64,000 bases of DNA. Origin: Paramecium octaurelia (taxonomy: Eukaryota; Ciliophora; Oligohymenophorea; Peniculida; Parameciidae). The DNA is taken from positions 192,718 to 256,717 of the forward strand of contig CAJJDP010000051.1 in the NCBI GenBank assembly GCA_905182995.1. The letters run 5' to 3'. How positions within the stretch are numbered: the stretch's first letter is position 1; the number at the start of each line of letters is the position of its first letter. Position numbers and translations under genes: made by a program. Shown here in pieces: positions 11,311 to 21,235 of this stretch. The notes under the pieces were generated by a model that did no database searches, had not been told where the DNA came from, and saw only the letters and a program-made list of their open reading frames with translations.

Positions 11311-12265
11311 TCAAAATTAATAAAGAGTACTCTATGCCAATGACGAACATCCATCATCCTCCTATTCTGGTATGGCTATGCAAGAAATATGTTGAACTAT
11401 TACCATTCATGTATGAAATTACTGAGTTTTATTTAGCTTCTTATGAAGCTTATTTTATTTCCATTTGAATAGAAGCAAAGGCTTTTGCTAAATCATTCCT
11501 TCCAGAAGTCATACTAAAATCAGTATAACACAATGGTTGCTTATTTTCAACTGATTTCGTCAATTTCTATTCAAAATCATGACATTAAACTTGTTCTGGT
11601 CTACAGGATTAAGTGATTTATTAGTGTTAATGGATTTAATACTATCCGGGAAGTGCTTTTAATTTCTCTCTAGACAATACCCTTCTTTTCTTGCTATAAT
11701 ATAAAAATTACATTTAAAGAAGAGTCCCTTGACTGTTATGGTTATTCAATAGCCTCAGCCCAAGTAAATTATTTGGTGTTCGTTCCTGCACTCGATACTT
11801 TTTATTTGCTGCTATTTCTCGATTGTAATTCTCCACTTATTGTAGGTCTCCCAGAACTTCCAAATTATTCCTATCTTGCAATTATGATCTTTTTATCAAT
11901 GTGGATTGGAGGTTTAGATTATTTTTGAGGACTTTTCTAAATAAGTAAATCTAAATGATTGTTACAATTTGTTGCAACGATTATTAATTCTATGTGAGGT
12001 TTAACGATGCTTTGGATGAATGCTGACTAGTTTTACTTAACTTCTATTCTTGATTTTATTGCTCAATATTATTCGCATTGATTATCAATCTTTATTTTTA
12101 AGTGCCAGAAAAAAGTGGCTTTCTGGGAGGTAAAGGTGATTTGACTGTTGACATAGGTTGTCCTGATCCAGGTCTTTTTCTCTCTACCTCTTCTACTGCT
12201 TATTTAAATAAGTCGGCATCAGATTTCATTCTTCCATTAGATAAGTGCCTTTTCATTATTGACAT
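11311..12265 (-). CDS. Disordered unknown protein, 284 residues
   Basis: No family recognised. The product is rich in Ser, Gln, Lys and Pro with no membrane segments or Cys pattern, e.g. MKRHLSNGRMKSDADLF and RPTISGELQSRNSSK. Introns of 29, 18, 25 and 28 nt keep the reading open and leave an exact number of codons; the 18-nt one is at the lower size limit. The start is the first of two close Met codons (12265); MKRH four codons later is equally possible. It is transcribed in the same direction as the TLDc gene, 80 bases upstream of that start. Confidence 0.6.
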
Positions 12266-12449
12266 TATTGTATATATTAATAAAATAATTATTAACTATT
12301 CAGATTCCTTTAATATTGTTTAATAATTTTAAGAAATCTATTAATTTTGATGAATTTTGAATCGTTTCCCTACTAAAATAGAGAACTTCTATCAAAATTT
12401 AGAGTTTTATAATTTTTAAGCTTACTATTAAAATAAACATTTAATCAAT

Positions 12450-13258
12450 TCACACTATGATTTATTTAATGAAATTAATAATACTGATCACACATATCGG
12501 TATGATTGCCAGGTATTGCATTTATTTATTTTGATCTTTATTTGCATCATTCAAAACAAGTGTCATTTAAGTTAAACTGAAGATACAAATAGCTAAAATA
12601 ATGCATGGCCAAATCACAGTGATAGTACAGTCTGTAATTAGTATAATAATGTTGTAAAACAATGTAAAGATAAGTAACGATGTTACCCAAAACCAATTAA
12701 AATAGAATTATAATTGAATGAGAGTAGCCACTTCGGTGTAAATAATAGCAATGTAGTATAGAATAACCACAGCTACCCATTTCTTGGATCCTTAATTATC
12801 ATCACACAATCCTGGAATGATGAAAATCAAAAATGACAACAGCATTATTTCCCATGCAAACAATGGAAATGCGATCAGAATGGAATTCGAATTAATAATT
12901 TCATCCAACTGCAAACATATAAGAAGGATAAAAATTGGTAAGAGTCCAAAAGTGGAGTGTTAGGCTATTCCTAAGAACACTTTGGCTATTCTTGGATATT
13001 GCTATTAAGCTAGTAAAATAAATATTCAGTACATAACCATAGAGTAGTCAAGATCCATATAACAGTATCACAAATAATGAAAACTATTGCAATATAAATC
13101 CATTATATCTAGTACTCTATCTTGAGAGCCAGCATTTGCAATATTAAATATATTGAAAATGCTATCGATATGCGTATACACTTAAATTACATCTCATCAG
13201 ACCTTCTAACAATTTCAGACTCTGATCCTTGATATTCATCTCGATAATTATCATCCAT
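12450..13258 (-). CDS. Polytopic membrane protein, 261 residues
   Basis: After a short acidic cytosolic start (MDDNYRDEYQGSE), the protein has about seven hydrophobic segments, including ISIAFSIYLILQMLAL, IYIAIVFIICDTVIWIL, FGLLPIFILLICLQL, MLLSFLIFIIPGLC and WPCIILAICIFSLT. One 23-nt intron after the second segment restores the frame and gives an exact codon count. The layout faintly resembles TMEM185/TMEM60-type proteins, but I cannot name the family. No transport signature is visible. Confidence 0.7.
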
Positions 13259-13637
13259 TATTCGTTTTTGTAATATAATATATTATTATTTATTAATCAC
13301 ATTTTCAATCCAAATTATTCATTACCTCAGTTTTTCCTACTTTTTCTCGCTTTCCCAATGTTATCAGTTTTTTTTAAATCTTATTGCCATGACAAAATCC
13401 CTCCTCATTCTATTTTTAAATAAATACATTACGACTAAAAAACTGAAATTATAAACTTCAACAGTTACCGATTTTTATTTAAATTGTACTTAGGTCATCA
13501 AATTTCTATAGGATACTAACAACAATCAAAATCGATAAGTTCATAGAAATATTTACAATACAAATAAATGCATTTATATTATTTTTTATAAATTGATTAA
13601 TAATATGCAATAAACAAAAATTAAATAACAGATCACT
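13259..13637. other. Intergenic, nothing recognised
   Basis: About 380 bases between two minus-strand genes. T-rich on the plus strand, with no ORF, RNA fold or repeat that I can support. Confidence 0.45.
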
Positions 13638-14382
13638 TCATCTAAGTTTTCTCAATTCGATATCTCTCTTGCAAACTGGACAATGCTTTTCTCTGGATAG
13701 CCATTCTGAAATGCATTCCTTATGAAACACATGTCCACACTCCAATTGAATTTCAACAGGACTTCCACTATCTTCTAGACATATTGTGCAACTACAATTA
13801 TAGACCATCATTCGCATACCAATCATTTGTTTAATTTTAAATAGTGCATTGCTTCAGAAGCACTTAGATTTAGTGCTCCACTAATCCTCTACTTACAAAA
13901 CCCATCTTCTCTTAAAGTTCTTATAATTATTCATAACTCATTTCATCCAAGTCAACATTATTTTACATTCTATAAATTGTAAGAACACATTTTTACTAGA
14001 TTAATCGATTTTAAAATTCCATTTCCTCTTATTATTAAAGCATCAAGGCAAAATGGAGGGATTTCTCTTCTTCATTCATTTCTTCTTAAAATTCTTATTA
14101 TGGTTTTTCAACTGAAATTGTCTCTTGATTTTCTTCCTCTATTTAGGGGGCTTGTTTTCCTTTTAGTTACTATTCTAACTCTTAGATTCTATCCTTTAAT
14201 TCACCAATGGTATTCTTCAATTCTTCATTCTCATGGCGCAATTCATTTATTAAATCAGATTTTGATTAATGTTTTTATTAAGCTCTTTAAACATGTTAAG
14301 CAGGCACTTTGAATAATTTATCGAAGGTTTCTTTTTATTCTGTACTTGATTTTAATTGGCTAACTTTAATAGGGCAGTCCAT
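13638..14382 (-). CDS. RING-H2 E3 ubiquitin ligase, BIG BROTHER-like layout
   Basis: A 229-residue protein. A coiled coil (NELRHENEELKNTIGELKD) is followed by an acidic linker, SLHFALMLQQQEEMEF, then MSYEQLQELQEKMGFVSRGL, and finally a C-terminal RING-H2: CTICLED, LECGHVFHKECI, CPVCKRDI (C3H2C3). The YEQLQELQEKMG...SRGL segment just before the RING is typical of plant BIG BROTHER and related E3 ligases. Introns of 27 and 28 nt give an exact codon count; the second joins the linker to the RING. Substrate unknown. The RING alone has its own upstream ATG, so a model without the introns would wrongly give a 62-residue protein. Confidence 0.85.
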
Positions 14383-14622
14383 CTCTAATATGTTTTAACA
14401 ATAAATTTATTAATAATTTAATCAAATACTCATATATAGCTTTAAATTGTATGAATATATCGTTTCATTAATTATGAATCAACTTTTTGTGGGACTGAAA
14501 TTAAATTGATAATTTACTCCAAAGGTATTTTTTTAATATAAAAATCTATCCTTTGTTGACATGAATTTTATAATATTTATATCAATAAATTTAATTTAAT
14601 CTTAATTTAAATAGAATTAAAA

Positions 14623-15382
14623 ATGGTAGAAAAATTGATAAAGGATATTAATAAGTTTCATTACATAGATAAATTCTTTTTGGCTTTCCTTACATCATTG
14701 TAAAATACATCTTTTGGAAACTTTTTAGTAGATCTTGCTTGATTGTATTGAAACCCAAAGGAAAACTTCATATAGTCTTCTTCCTTAGCTAAATGAATTT
14801 AACTATGATTATAAAATTACATTTTTCATACTCAAATCTAATTAAATTAAAATCTTATATTTATTAAAATAATGATTTCTTTAATTGGTTAGGATTTGTG
14901 TTCCTTCTTATATCATTTAGCTTATTTTGCTAATGATGTATTTGAGAGAGGTCATCCAAAGTGGAGTCCTGAAAGTTGGCTTAAGGATTAATTTCTATAA
15001 TGTAGGATTTAAATACTTAGATAATTATTAGCTTTAATTGATAATTATGGTTTTATATCAGGTTTGAAGAAGTATTTATTGTGGCTATCCTAGATATCTC
15101 TTTATACTATATATTTTATCAATAAAAAACCTTCCTTAATTTAATTTAATTGTTCTGAGTCTATTAGCTTTACTTGTTGAAATCTTATCTAGAGTATTCT
15201 AATTGTTTCTTGGGATTTCGATCTTATCTAACTTGAGATCAGATTAATTTACGTAGTAATACAGAGAGAACTTTTGGGTAGATTCTCTTATTCAAGTCTA
15301 TCGATCTGTCAATTTCTGTTTTAATTCTTTGATGAGAGTGTCTGGCCTTTTAAGACCTATTCAAATCATGAACATCAATTGA
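14623..15382 (+). CDS. Hydrophobic membrane protein, weak PEX11-like resemblance; gene model unsure
   Basis: The ATG at 14623 opens VEKLIKDINKFHYIDKFFLAFL, similar in pattern to the amphipathic start of PEX11 peroxisome-division proteins. A second block from 14872 (MISLIGQDLCSFLYHLAYFA), joined by a 22-nt intron to a long hydrophobic stretch (LIVLSLLALLVEILSRVF), resembles a PEX11-type C-terminal half. I could not connect the first block to the second with a unique splice. The end is taken as TGA 15380-15382. The family call is inference. The locus could instead be two small genes or a decayed gene. Confidence 0.35.
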
Positions 15383-15610
15383 AGTTTGCAAATAATTTGT
15401 TGGTCTCATTTGATTGTCTAATATTAGGAAATGATGAAAAACTTTGAAGGAGATGAATGTCTTTGGATTGGTTAGAATTCTTATGTGTCAGATTTTGATA
15501 TAATTTATGAGGTGAATCTCCACCTCTACACTTATGAGCACTCTGTGTACTTCTATTATCTTTGCATATTACTAAATCCTGAGAATGTTTTTAATACATA
15601 AAAATAATTA
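15340..15610 (+). pseudogene. Possible glutathione S-transferase C-terminal fragment
   Basis: If a 25-nt intron near 15410-15434 is removed, the plus strand reads LLEMMKNFEGDECLWIGQ then SYVSDFDIIYEVN. This resembles the mu-class GST C-terminal segment with its W-x-G-x-x-x-[ST]-[YF]-V-D-F motif. I found no matching GST N-terminal thioredoxin domain upstream, and the frame overlaps the end of the preceding uncertain gene. It is therefore either a decayed GST or part of a gene I have not modelled correctly. Confidence 0.25.
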
Positions 15611-15676
15611 AAAATTCACTATTCTTATTTAAGAAAAAGATAAAATATATTAAAAAAATAAATAACTTTTAAACAT

Positions 15677-16287
15677 ATGAAGAATTAATAGGAACGTCCA
15701 AATTTGTTTATCTTGTATCCCTAATCATTTAATCGAGATGCCAAGTATAAGTACGTTGAAATCAATTATTCGCCTTCGTTTAGTGAGTATTGATTTCACT
15801 CAATTTTATAAGAATCATGTAATGTATGATGGAGACTATCCCTATATTCAATAATGACAAAGATCCCGCCTAACCAGGATTTATACCCCTCATCGATTAA
15901 GTATTAACTATATTAAAATAGCCTCTGCACTTTTAACATAATGATTAATATCAGATCCAATACTAAAAAAAGTATTAGGAGTTGACCTCAAAAAATAAAG
16001 TGCTTGTAATTATTGTTATTGATTCAGCACTTCCCCAAACCCAAAAGTTAGTCAAAATATTGTAATGTTTGCAAACAACATTATGAAGATTATTTAGATG
16101 TATTATTTAACTTGAAAATTAGCATATTAAATCGAAAACACACAAAACACAATTTACAAAAAATCTTTACATCAAAAAAATCATGTCATAGGCCAAAGAA
16201 GTCAAAGAAAAAGTCGTACAGACAATCGAGCAGCAAGAATCTACTGAACTTTAACCTAAGAAAATGAAAAAAACTAAACTATGTTGA
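15677..16287 (+). CDS. DBF4-type zinc-finger protein
   Basis: A 172-179 residue protein; a 21-nt candidate intron is in phase and may or may not be removed. Near the C-terminus KYCNVCKQHYEDYLDHIKS followed by KTHKTQF matches the DBF4 zinc finger (C-x2-C-x9-H-x5-H, with D/E before H). The N-terminal block ERPNLFILYPQSF...YKYVEINYSPSFS resembles DBF4 motif M, where a basic-Pro strand precedes an acidic one. DBF4 activates the CDC7 kinase at replication origins. This protein is shorter than known DBF4s, so a CDC7 regulatory role is a hypothesis. Introns of 26, 22 and 23 nt are required. The tail is Lys-rich (PKKMKKTKLC), likely nuclear. Confidence 0.6.
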
Positions 16288-16566
16288 CTATTTATAATTA
16301 TTACTCAATTCCTTTAATATTGCTATTAAAATCTCACTGAGACACTCACGTTAAGACTTTAGATTTCTCTTTGTCATCATTTACTTCTACACATGCAGTT
16401 ATCAATATTAAAATAACAACATTATCTTATATTGATTAGAAATAATCGAATAATCATGTACTATTTAGAACTAAAAAGAACCTTTTTTTTTTATGTGTAT
16501 ACTCTTTAAAAATTTGGAAATATTATATTTCTCCTTAGGAACTGCTTTTTAATAATTAATTTATTA
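16288..16566. other. Intergenic, nothing recognised
   Basis: About 280 AT-rich bases between two plus-strand genes, with a run of nine T near 16482. No gene or RNA is supported. Confidence 0.45.
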
Positions 16567-17382
16567 ATGTTAAAATTCCTTGAAAATAGAGATCCTCCTA
16601 GATTTAAAAGAGGCTAAGATTTTATGCGTTTTGAAAGCAATAGTCATCTCCCTAATAATAAATAATTTAACAGTCCTCTTCATTAGGATGTACTTATACA
16701 CCATGATAAACCTCAATATTATGTAACGAAAAAATTGCCTCCTATTTCTATTTATAATCCATTAGTTTAATTGACAGACTAAGTGGATAGACCAGAATAC
16801 ATTATCAAATAAAAAGAAGTTTATAATCCTCGTTATATGGAAGAATATTAAAAGAAGGGCTTCAGAAAAAAGCAAGGAATTTTCGAATCATTCCAACACC
16901 TACTAAACAAAAACTAAATTCTAATTGAAGGAGTTCATTCCGATAAAAAACCTGTGTCATTTCCTGTAATAAAGGAGCAATTCTAAAAGATTTACAAATC
17001 ATTGAATTTAGATAAATAACAATCCTCCAGGAGCTAAGATAGCTCAAAAGTAGATAAAAGCAATTAAGACACTAGCAGATCATATATAAACAGTTATGAT
17101 AAGAATTTCAATTCTCATGTATCACAATAAAGTAAATTAAGGACTGAAAATAAGAGTATTTAAGTAAGTTAAGAAAAAATGAATGTATAGAAGAAAACTG
17201 AATAATCTAAAGAGTTTCAATCAAAAATATTGCATTCATATTTAATTAGATAAGAAGAAGAGGCGGAGAAAGAAAGGTAGATGCGTTAATTAAGTATTTT
17301 TGATAAGAAGATCAAAGAACTTAGAATTCATTAAGACAAATATGGCAGGAGAAAAATGACAATTTAAAGGAAGTCTGATTGA
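16567..17382 (+). CDS. Basic, charged unknown protein, 271 residues, intronless
   Basis: A single uninterrupted frame from ATG to TGA 17380-17382. There is no signal peptide or membrane segment. The N-terminal half has short Pro/Tyr motifs (KLPPISIYNPLVQL, EVYNPRYMEEYQKKG). The middle is Ser/Gln/Asp-rich, and the C-terminus has a predicted helix or coiled coil (RQEEEAEKERQMRQL). The pattern is typical of ciliate cytoskeletal or cortical proteins, but no family was recognised. Confidence 0.7.
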
Positions 17383-17457
17383 TTAGAATGTCATTAATAA
17401 ACTCTACTTGGAAATAAAATTAATTAATATATATATATATTTCATAATTTATATCAA

Positions 17458-17892
17458 ATGAATGCCTTATAGCCACCACAACCACAATAAAATTAACAAC
17501 CATAACAAATACTTCAATATCCAAACTATCCGCCTCCAGAAAATTAGGTTAGATATGATCCAAGAACTGCAGCAACATTTCTGAATCCAAAATCAATTTA
17601 GAAAAAAGCTAAATTTTGCCCAATATGTGATTTTCCTGCAAGCGTAAGAGTTGTTATAAATCCTTGCAGACATTTCATGTGTTATGAATGCTACTATATT
17701 GATGGTTAAACATTTTGCAAATTCTGCAATGATATTGTTGGTTCAGTCAAAAGATTAGATGATACTGAGAAATTCTATTCATGCGATCTTGATACATGTT
17801 TTAAGTAGAATTTATTCTTTAAATTTAGATATTTTGAATCTGAATAATAATTGGATGAACATAACACATAACATGCTATAATATTAGGTTGA
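17458..17892 (+). CDS. Hakai-like (CBLL1) RING/HYB-domain protein
   Basis: A 144-residue intronless protein. After a Pro/Gln-rich start, the sequence reads KFCPICDFPASVRVVINPCR, HFMCYECYYID, FCKFCNDIV, then CDLDTCFKQNLF and LDEHNTQHA. This is the CBLL1/Hakai arrangement: a RING with Pro after the first CPIC pair, followed by a short C-x4-C...H-x4-H element. Hakai is an E3 ligase and a subunit of the m6A methyltransferase-associated complex (WTAP, virilizer, ZC3H13). Ciliates do have nuclear 6mA/m6A systems, but a role here is inference. The protein is far shorter than the animal form and keeps only the core domain. Confidence 0.75.
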
Positions 17893-18559
17893 TTTTTATA
17901 TGTGATATTAAAATATATAATTTTAAAGATTATAAATATATGAATCATAAAAATTTCATAATAAATCCAATTTGGATTAGATCAATGAAGAAAATATTTT
18001 ATAATTATCTAAAATTGCCCTTTTTTTCTCCAATGTCTATGCCAAGAATTTGATCTGATGTAGATTTAGATAAATAATCTGGTTTAGAATTTCTACATTT
18101 AAAGCCAACCCTTTAATTGCTTATCAAATGATTTAATGGAATATCAATTAATTAGGATTGACCTATCCTGTACAGTTAATGATTCGTATTGCACAAGATC
18201 TCTATTGAAACGATATTTTATTTAATAGTTCAAACCTTATCTTAAAAAGTTGAATCAAAATAAGATAATTTATTTTGTAAAGTTTGTCTACTAAGTTATT
18301 CACATTTATTGATTTCCTTTTTGCAAATTACTAGTTAACAGCTTTGTAAAATTCGAAAATAAGTTCATTTTGATTTCAATTGATTGTACCATATAAAGAA
18401 AAGTCGAATGGTTTCATTTAATTAATTAAATATTTATTGTATATTACAAAAGTAAAACCAATAATTATAATAAAATTTACTTTAACCTACTGTTTAAATG
18501 AAATGGGGCATTTATTATTTAAATTCACTAAAGTAAAATTAATTAACATCATAATATAA
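17893..18559 (+). other. Unresolved stretch with a possible 64-residue protein at 17985-18208
   Basis: An ATG at 17985 followed by a 29-nt intron (18032-18060, GTC-type donor) gives a 64-codon reading: MKKIFYNYLKLPFFSP, then WFRISTFKANPLIAYQMIQW and LTYPVQLMIRIAQDLY, ending at TGA 18206-18208. It could be a small mitochondrial-type protein. A competing plus frame and a minus-strand reading from ATG 18392 (MVQSIEIKMNLFSNF) are also open, and none is decisive. No family recognised. Confidence 0.3.
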
Positions 18560-19578
18560 TCATAAATTATAAATCGACTTATGCATTGTTTATGAACTAT
18601 TCTTTATCTCTGACTTTATGAATTTTATTAAGGTCCTATTATATTTAATATACGGTCTAGATCTGTTCTAAATCTAACGGTTACTAAGTTAAGGTGCATA
18701 TTTTGATTCATAATAATTAGTTTAGCATCTATCAAATTTGTTTATATGTAAGCTTGGAAAAAGTGTTGAGTTTCTATGATTTCCTGTTATCGAGGAAGAT
18801 TAAGGAGTAGTCACTTAATAGTTTATCGTATAAGCTTTTTTTCTTTGTACAAATTCTTTTACTTCTTCTGGCTTTCCAGACAAAAAGTTAATCATCTTCT
18901 TATCAAATTATTTGAATTGTTTTTCTTTTGTTAACTCTAATTGAGATTTAAGTTGTTATTTAATAATTATTTGCTTTGGAGGAGTCTTACAAGATGGAGG
19001 TCTTTCCAAATGATCGTATTCTATTATGATAAGGATAATTCATACCAACCAAAGATTCTTACTTCGATAATTATCTTAAGAGACTTTGCTTTTTGGTTGT
19101 TCTTTTTCTTTTTTTTCTCTCTAAAATATCAGCAAAACTTGTTAAGGCAAATCTTTATCCATCAATTTATTTATGTTATTCAATAGTTGTTGGAAGATTT
19201 TGGAACTATTTTGCTGTCATCTCACCAAATTGCTCACCATATGCAGATTTTCTTCTGCTCAATTGTTCTTATCTCATAAGAGTTATTTTTTCTATGGCCT
19301 TTTTTAAAGGTTTTAAATTTATAAATTTCTTAGTTTATAATTACTTCTCTGTAGCTATTGGCGTGGGTTCATCTACTTCATGCTCTTTCAGCAATCTCAT
19401 GGAATGCAATAGTGAATTCTTCTTGATTGTTTTTTTGAATTCATCTTTGAATTTTGTTTTTGATTCTGAGTTAATCTAATTTAAAACTAGATAGCTCACT
19501 TGTCTCTCAGTAAAAGGGAATGAAGAATAGTCACTTTGTTCTAATTACAGATAAATAATTACATAAGTAGTTTATCAT
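18560..19578 (-). CDS. Basic unknown protein, 323 residues
   Basis: Introns of 22 nt near the start and 25 nt in the middle leave exactly 323 codons. The product is strongly basic with no membrane segments: FKKTIKKNSLLHSMRLLKEH, LERKKRKRTTKKQSLLRQLS, FLSGKPEEVKEFVQRKKAY. Lys/Arg clusters suggest nuclear or cytoskeletal binding, but no domain is recognised. A long hydrophobic-looking reading on the plus strand (19093-19479) is only the antisense shadow of this gene. TGA stop at 18560-18562. Confidence 0.68.
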
Positions 19579-19983
19579 AAATTATAAAAATTAACAAATA
19601 AAGTTTATTGATTATTAATATACATATACATTTTTGTAAGATTGTCCTTTATTTATAAACATTGAGATTGAGTCTCGTTGATCTTAAAACTAAGATCAAG
19701 TTCTAATACTAATCTCAAAATCCTATTAAACCTTAAGGAAAACTATCCATAATTTTGATAATCTTACTTATTAGCCTTAAAACAGCATAACCATATAATT
19801 TCTGATATCCTAAAAATTGTATTTGTAAGAATGTATAAAATGTTTAGAATACTAGATTGATATAGGTTAGAAGTGATAAATAGGATTTTAAAATGTCTCA
19901 TCTTGTAATTGTTGTTTAAATGGTTACAATTTAATGATTATTATGTTATTATTATAATATAATTAAAATATTCATATTAAAAT
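19579..19983 (+). ncRNA. Non-coding spacer with a U2-like hairpin (possible snRNA relic)
   Basis: About 400 bases without coding signal. At 19672-19702 it reads TCTCG, then a perfect 9-bp inverted repeat (19678-19686 / 19691-19699, AAAC loop) ending CTAAGATCAAGT. U2 snRNA starts with ...TCTCGGCC...GGCTAAGATCAAGT, so TCTCG and the 12-mer are shared in order and spacing. An AATTTTGA Sm-like site lies ~80 bases further on (19751-19758), where U2 has its Sm site. However, the branch-point-recognising GTAGTA that should follow is absent (TCTAATAC instead). It could be a U2 pseudogene, a divergent snRNA or coincidence. Confidence 0.25.
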
Positions 19984-21212
19984 ATGAGTTATCCTAATAT
20001 ATAAGAGTTTTTAGATGACTTTGAAAAGCAGAATGATTTATTAGGAAAAGGGACATACGGTGAGGTTTATAAAATGAAAACGAAGAGGTGCATCAATCCA
20101 GAGTAAGAAAAGCTTTAGGAAGGATAAGATGGTTATAGTGGGTAGTATTATGCAGTAAAAATGATGAATGCTAAGACAGAAAAGTCGTTTACTACGATAT
20201 AGAAAGAATTTCTCATACTAAAAAGTCTACCAAACTAACATCCAAATATCATTAAGCTTTACAAGGTAATGTTAAATTCTATGATTAGAGTTATGCATGG
20301 GCCAATCAGATCACTAAAACTTATACATTAGTGTTGGTAATGGAACTTGCTGATAAAAGCCTGATGAAGGAAATCGACGAGAGAAGACAAGCTAATAAAT
20401 ATTTTTCTGATGACTAATTGCATCACATATTCTTGTAATGCATACAAACATTAAATGATATCAAACTGCATTCAAATATATATCATAGGTATTTGATTGA
20501 TCAAAAATAGAGATATAAAACCTGAAAACATCCTTCTTAATAAAGAATAACAAATAATCATCACGGATTTTGGAGTTTCTCGAAAATTAATGAAGGAGAA
20601 GTTACCCACAATTAATGGCACATTGGTTGGAACGCCAGCTTACTTGTCTCCAATATTATGGAAGGCTTTTGAAGAGGGGCAATTCTAGATATCAAAAATT
20701 AATAAAATTACTCACAATGTAGAAAAATCTGATGTTTATTCATTGGGTGTAACTCTGCTGTAGACAACTCTTCTGTTGAATTCAGAAATATAAAAATTAA
20801 ATTCTGTAAATTTACATAATTGATTCAGGGTGAACAAGGTTAGTAAATAACTAAAGACTTGTTGAGGAATGTCTAAAATCAAAGAATTAAGTATATCCTT
20901 ACAAGAATGCTAGAACATGATGAAAAGTAAAGAGCAACCTACAATGAATTACTGCAATAATTGAATGAAACAATTCCTAAATAAGTTGGTTAGAATAAGA
21001 AGCCCATATTTTCTTATGTTGAACCAAAATTGGGAATTAAAGAATAATTTAGTTTGTAGGCCAAAATTAAATTCGAAAATAATTGTAAAAAAGATTAATA
21101 AGAAACTCAACAAAGTCCATAGTAATTAGAATAACAAACAGAAATTGAAACCGTAAGTTAAAGCTAATTGAATTAATAAGAGTTAAATGAAAATAAAATA
21201 AAAGATTTATGA
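19984..21212 (+). CDS. Serine/threonine protein kinase
   Basis: A 386-residue protein with a complete kinase domain over residues ~15-290: Gly loop LLGKGTYGEVYKM, VAIK-type lysine in YYAVKMM, catalytic HRDIKPENILL, DFGVSRK, then GTLVGTPAYLSP (activation segment end) and SDVYSLGVTLL. All catalytic residues are present, so it should be active. The layout resembles NEK/ULK-like ciliate kinases, but the subfamily is not clear. Three introns (23, 22 and 23 nt) give an exact count; the one at 20489-20510 splits the Arg codon of HRD. The C-terminal ~90 residues are Gln-rich and disordered. It converges with the PAS gene, with 23 bases between stops. Confidence 0.87.
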
Positions 21213-21235
21213 AATTTATTGCATATCTATTTAAA

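Noticed and set aside
13638-13826. Stand-alone 62-residue RING protein
   Set aside because: Two tiny introns connect the RING in frame to an upstream coiled coil and the SRGL block typical of this E3 class, giving a 229-residue protein.
19093-19479. Plus-strand 128-residue hydrophobic reading (MVVLFLFFLSK...)
   Set aside because: It is antisense to the intron-containing basic-protein gene at 18560-19578, which gives an exact codon count; the hydrophobicity is a by-product of Lys/Glu codons read in reverse.
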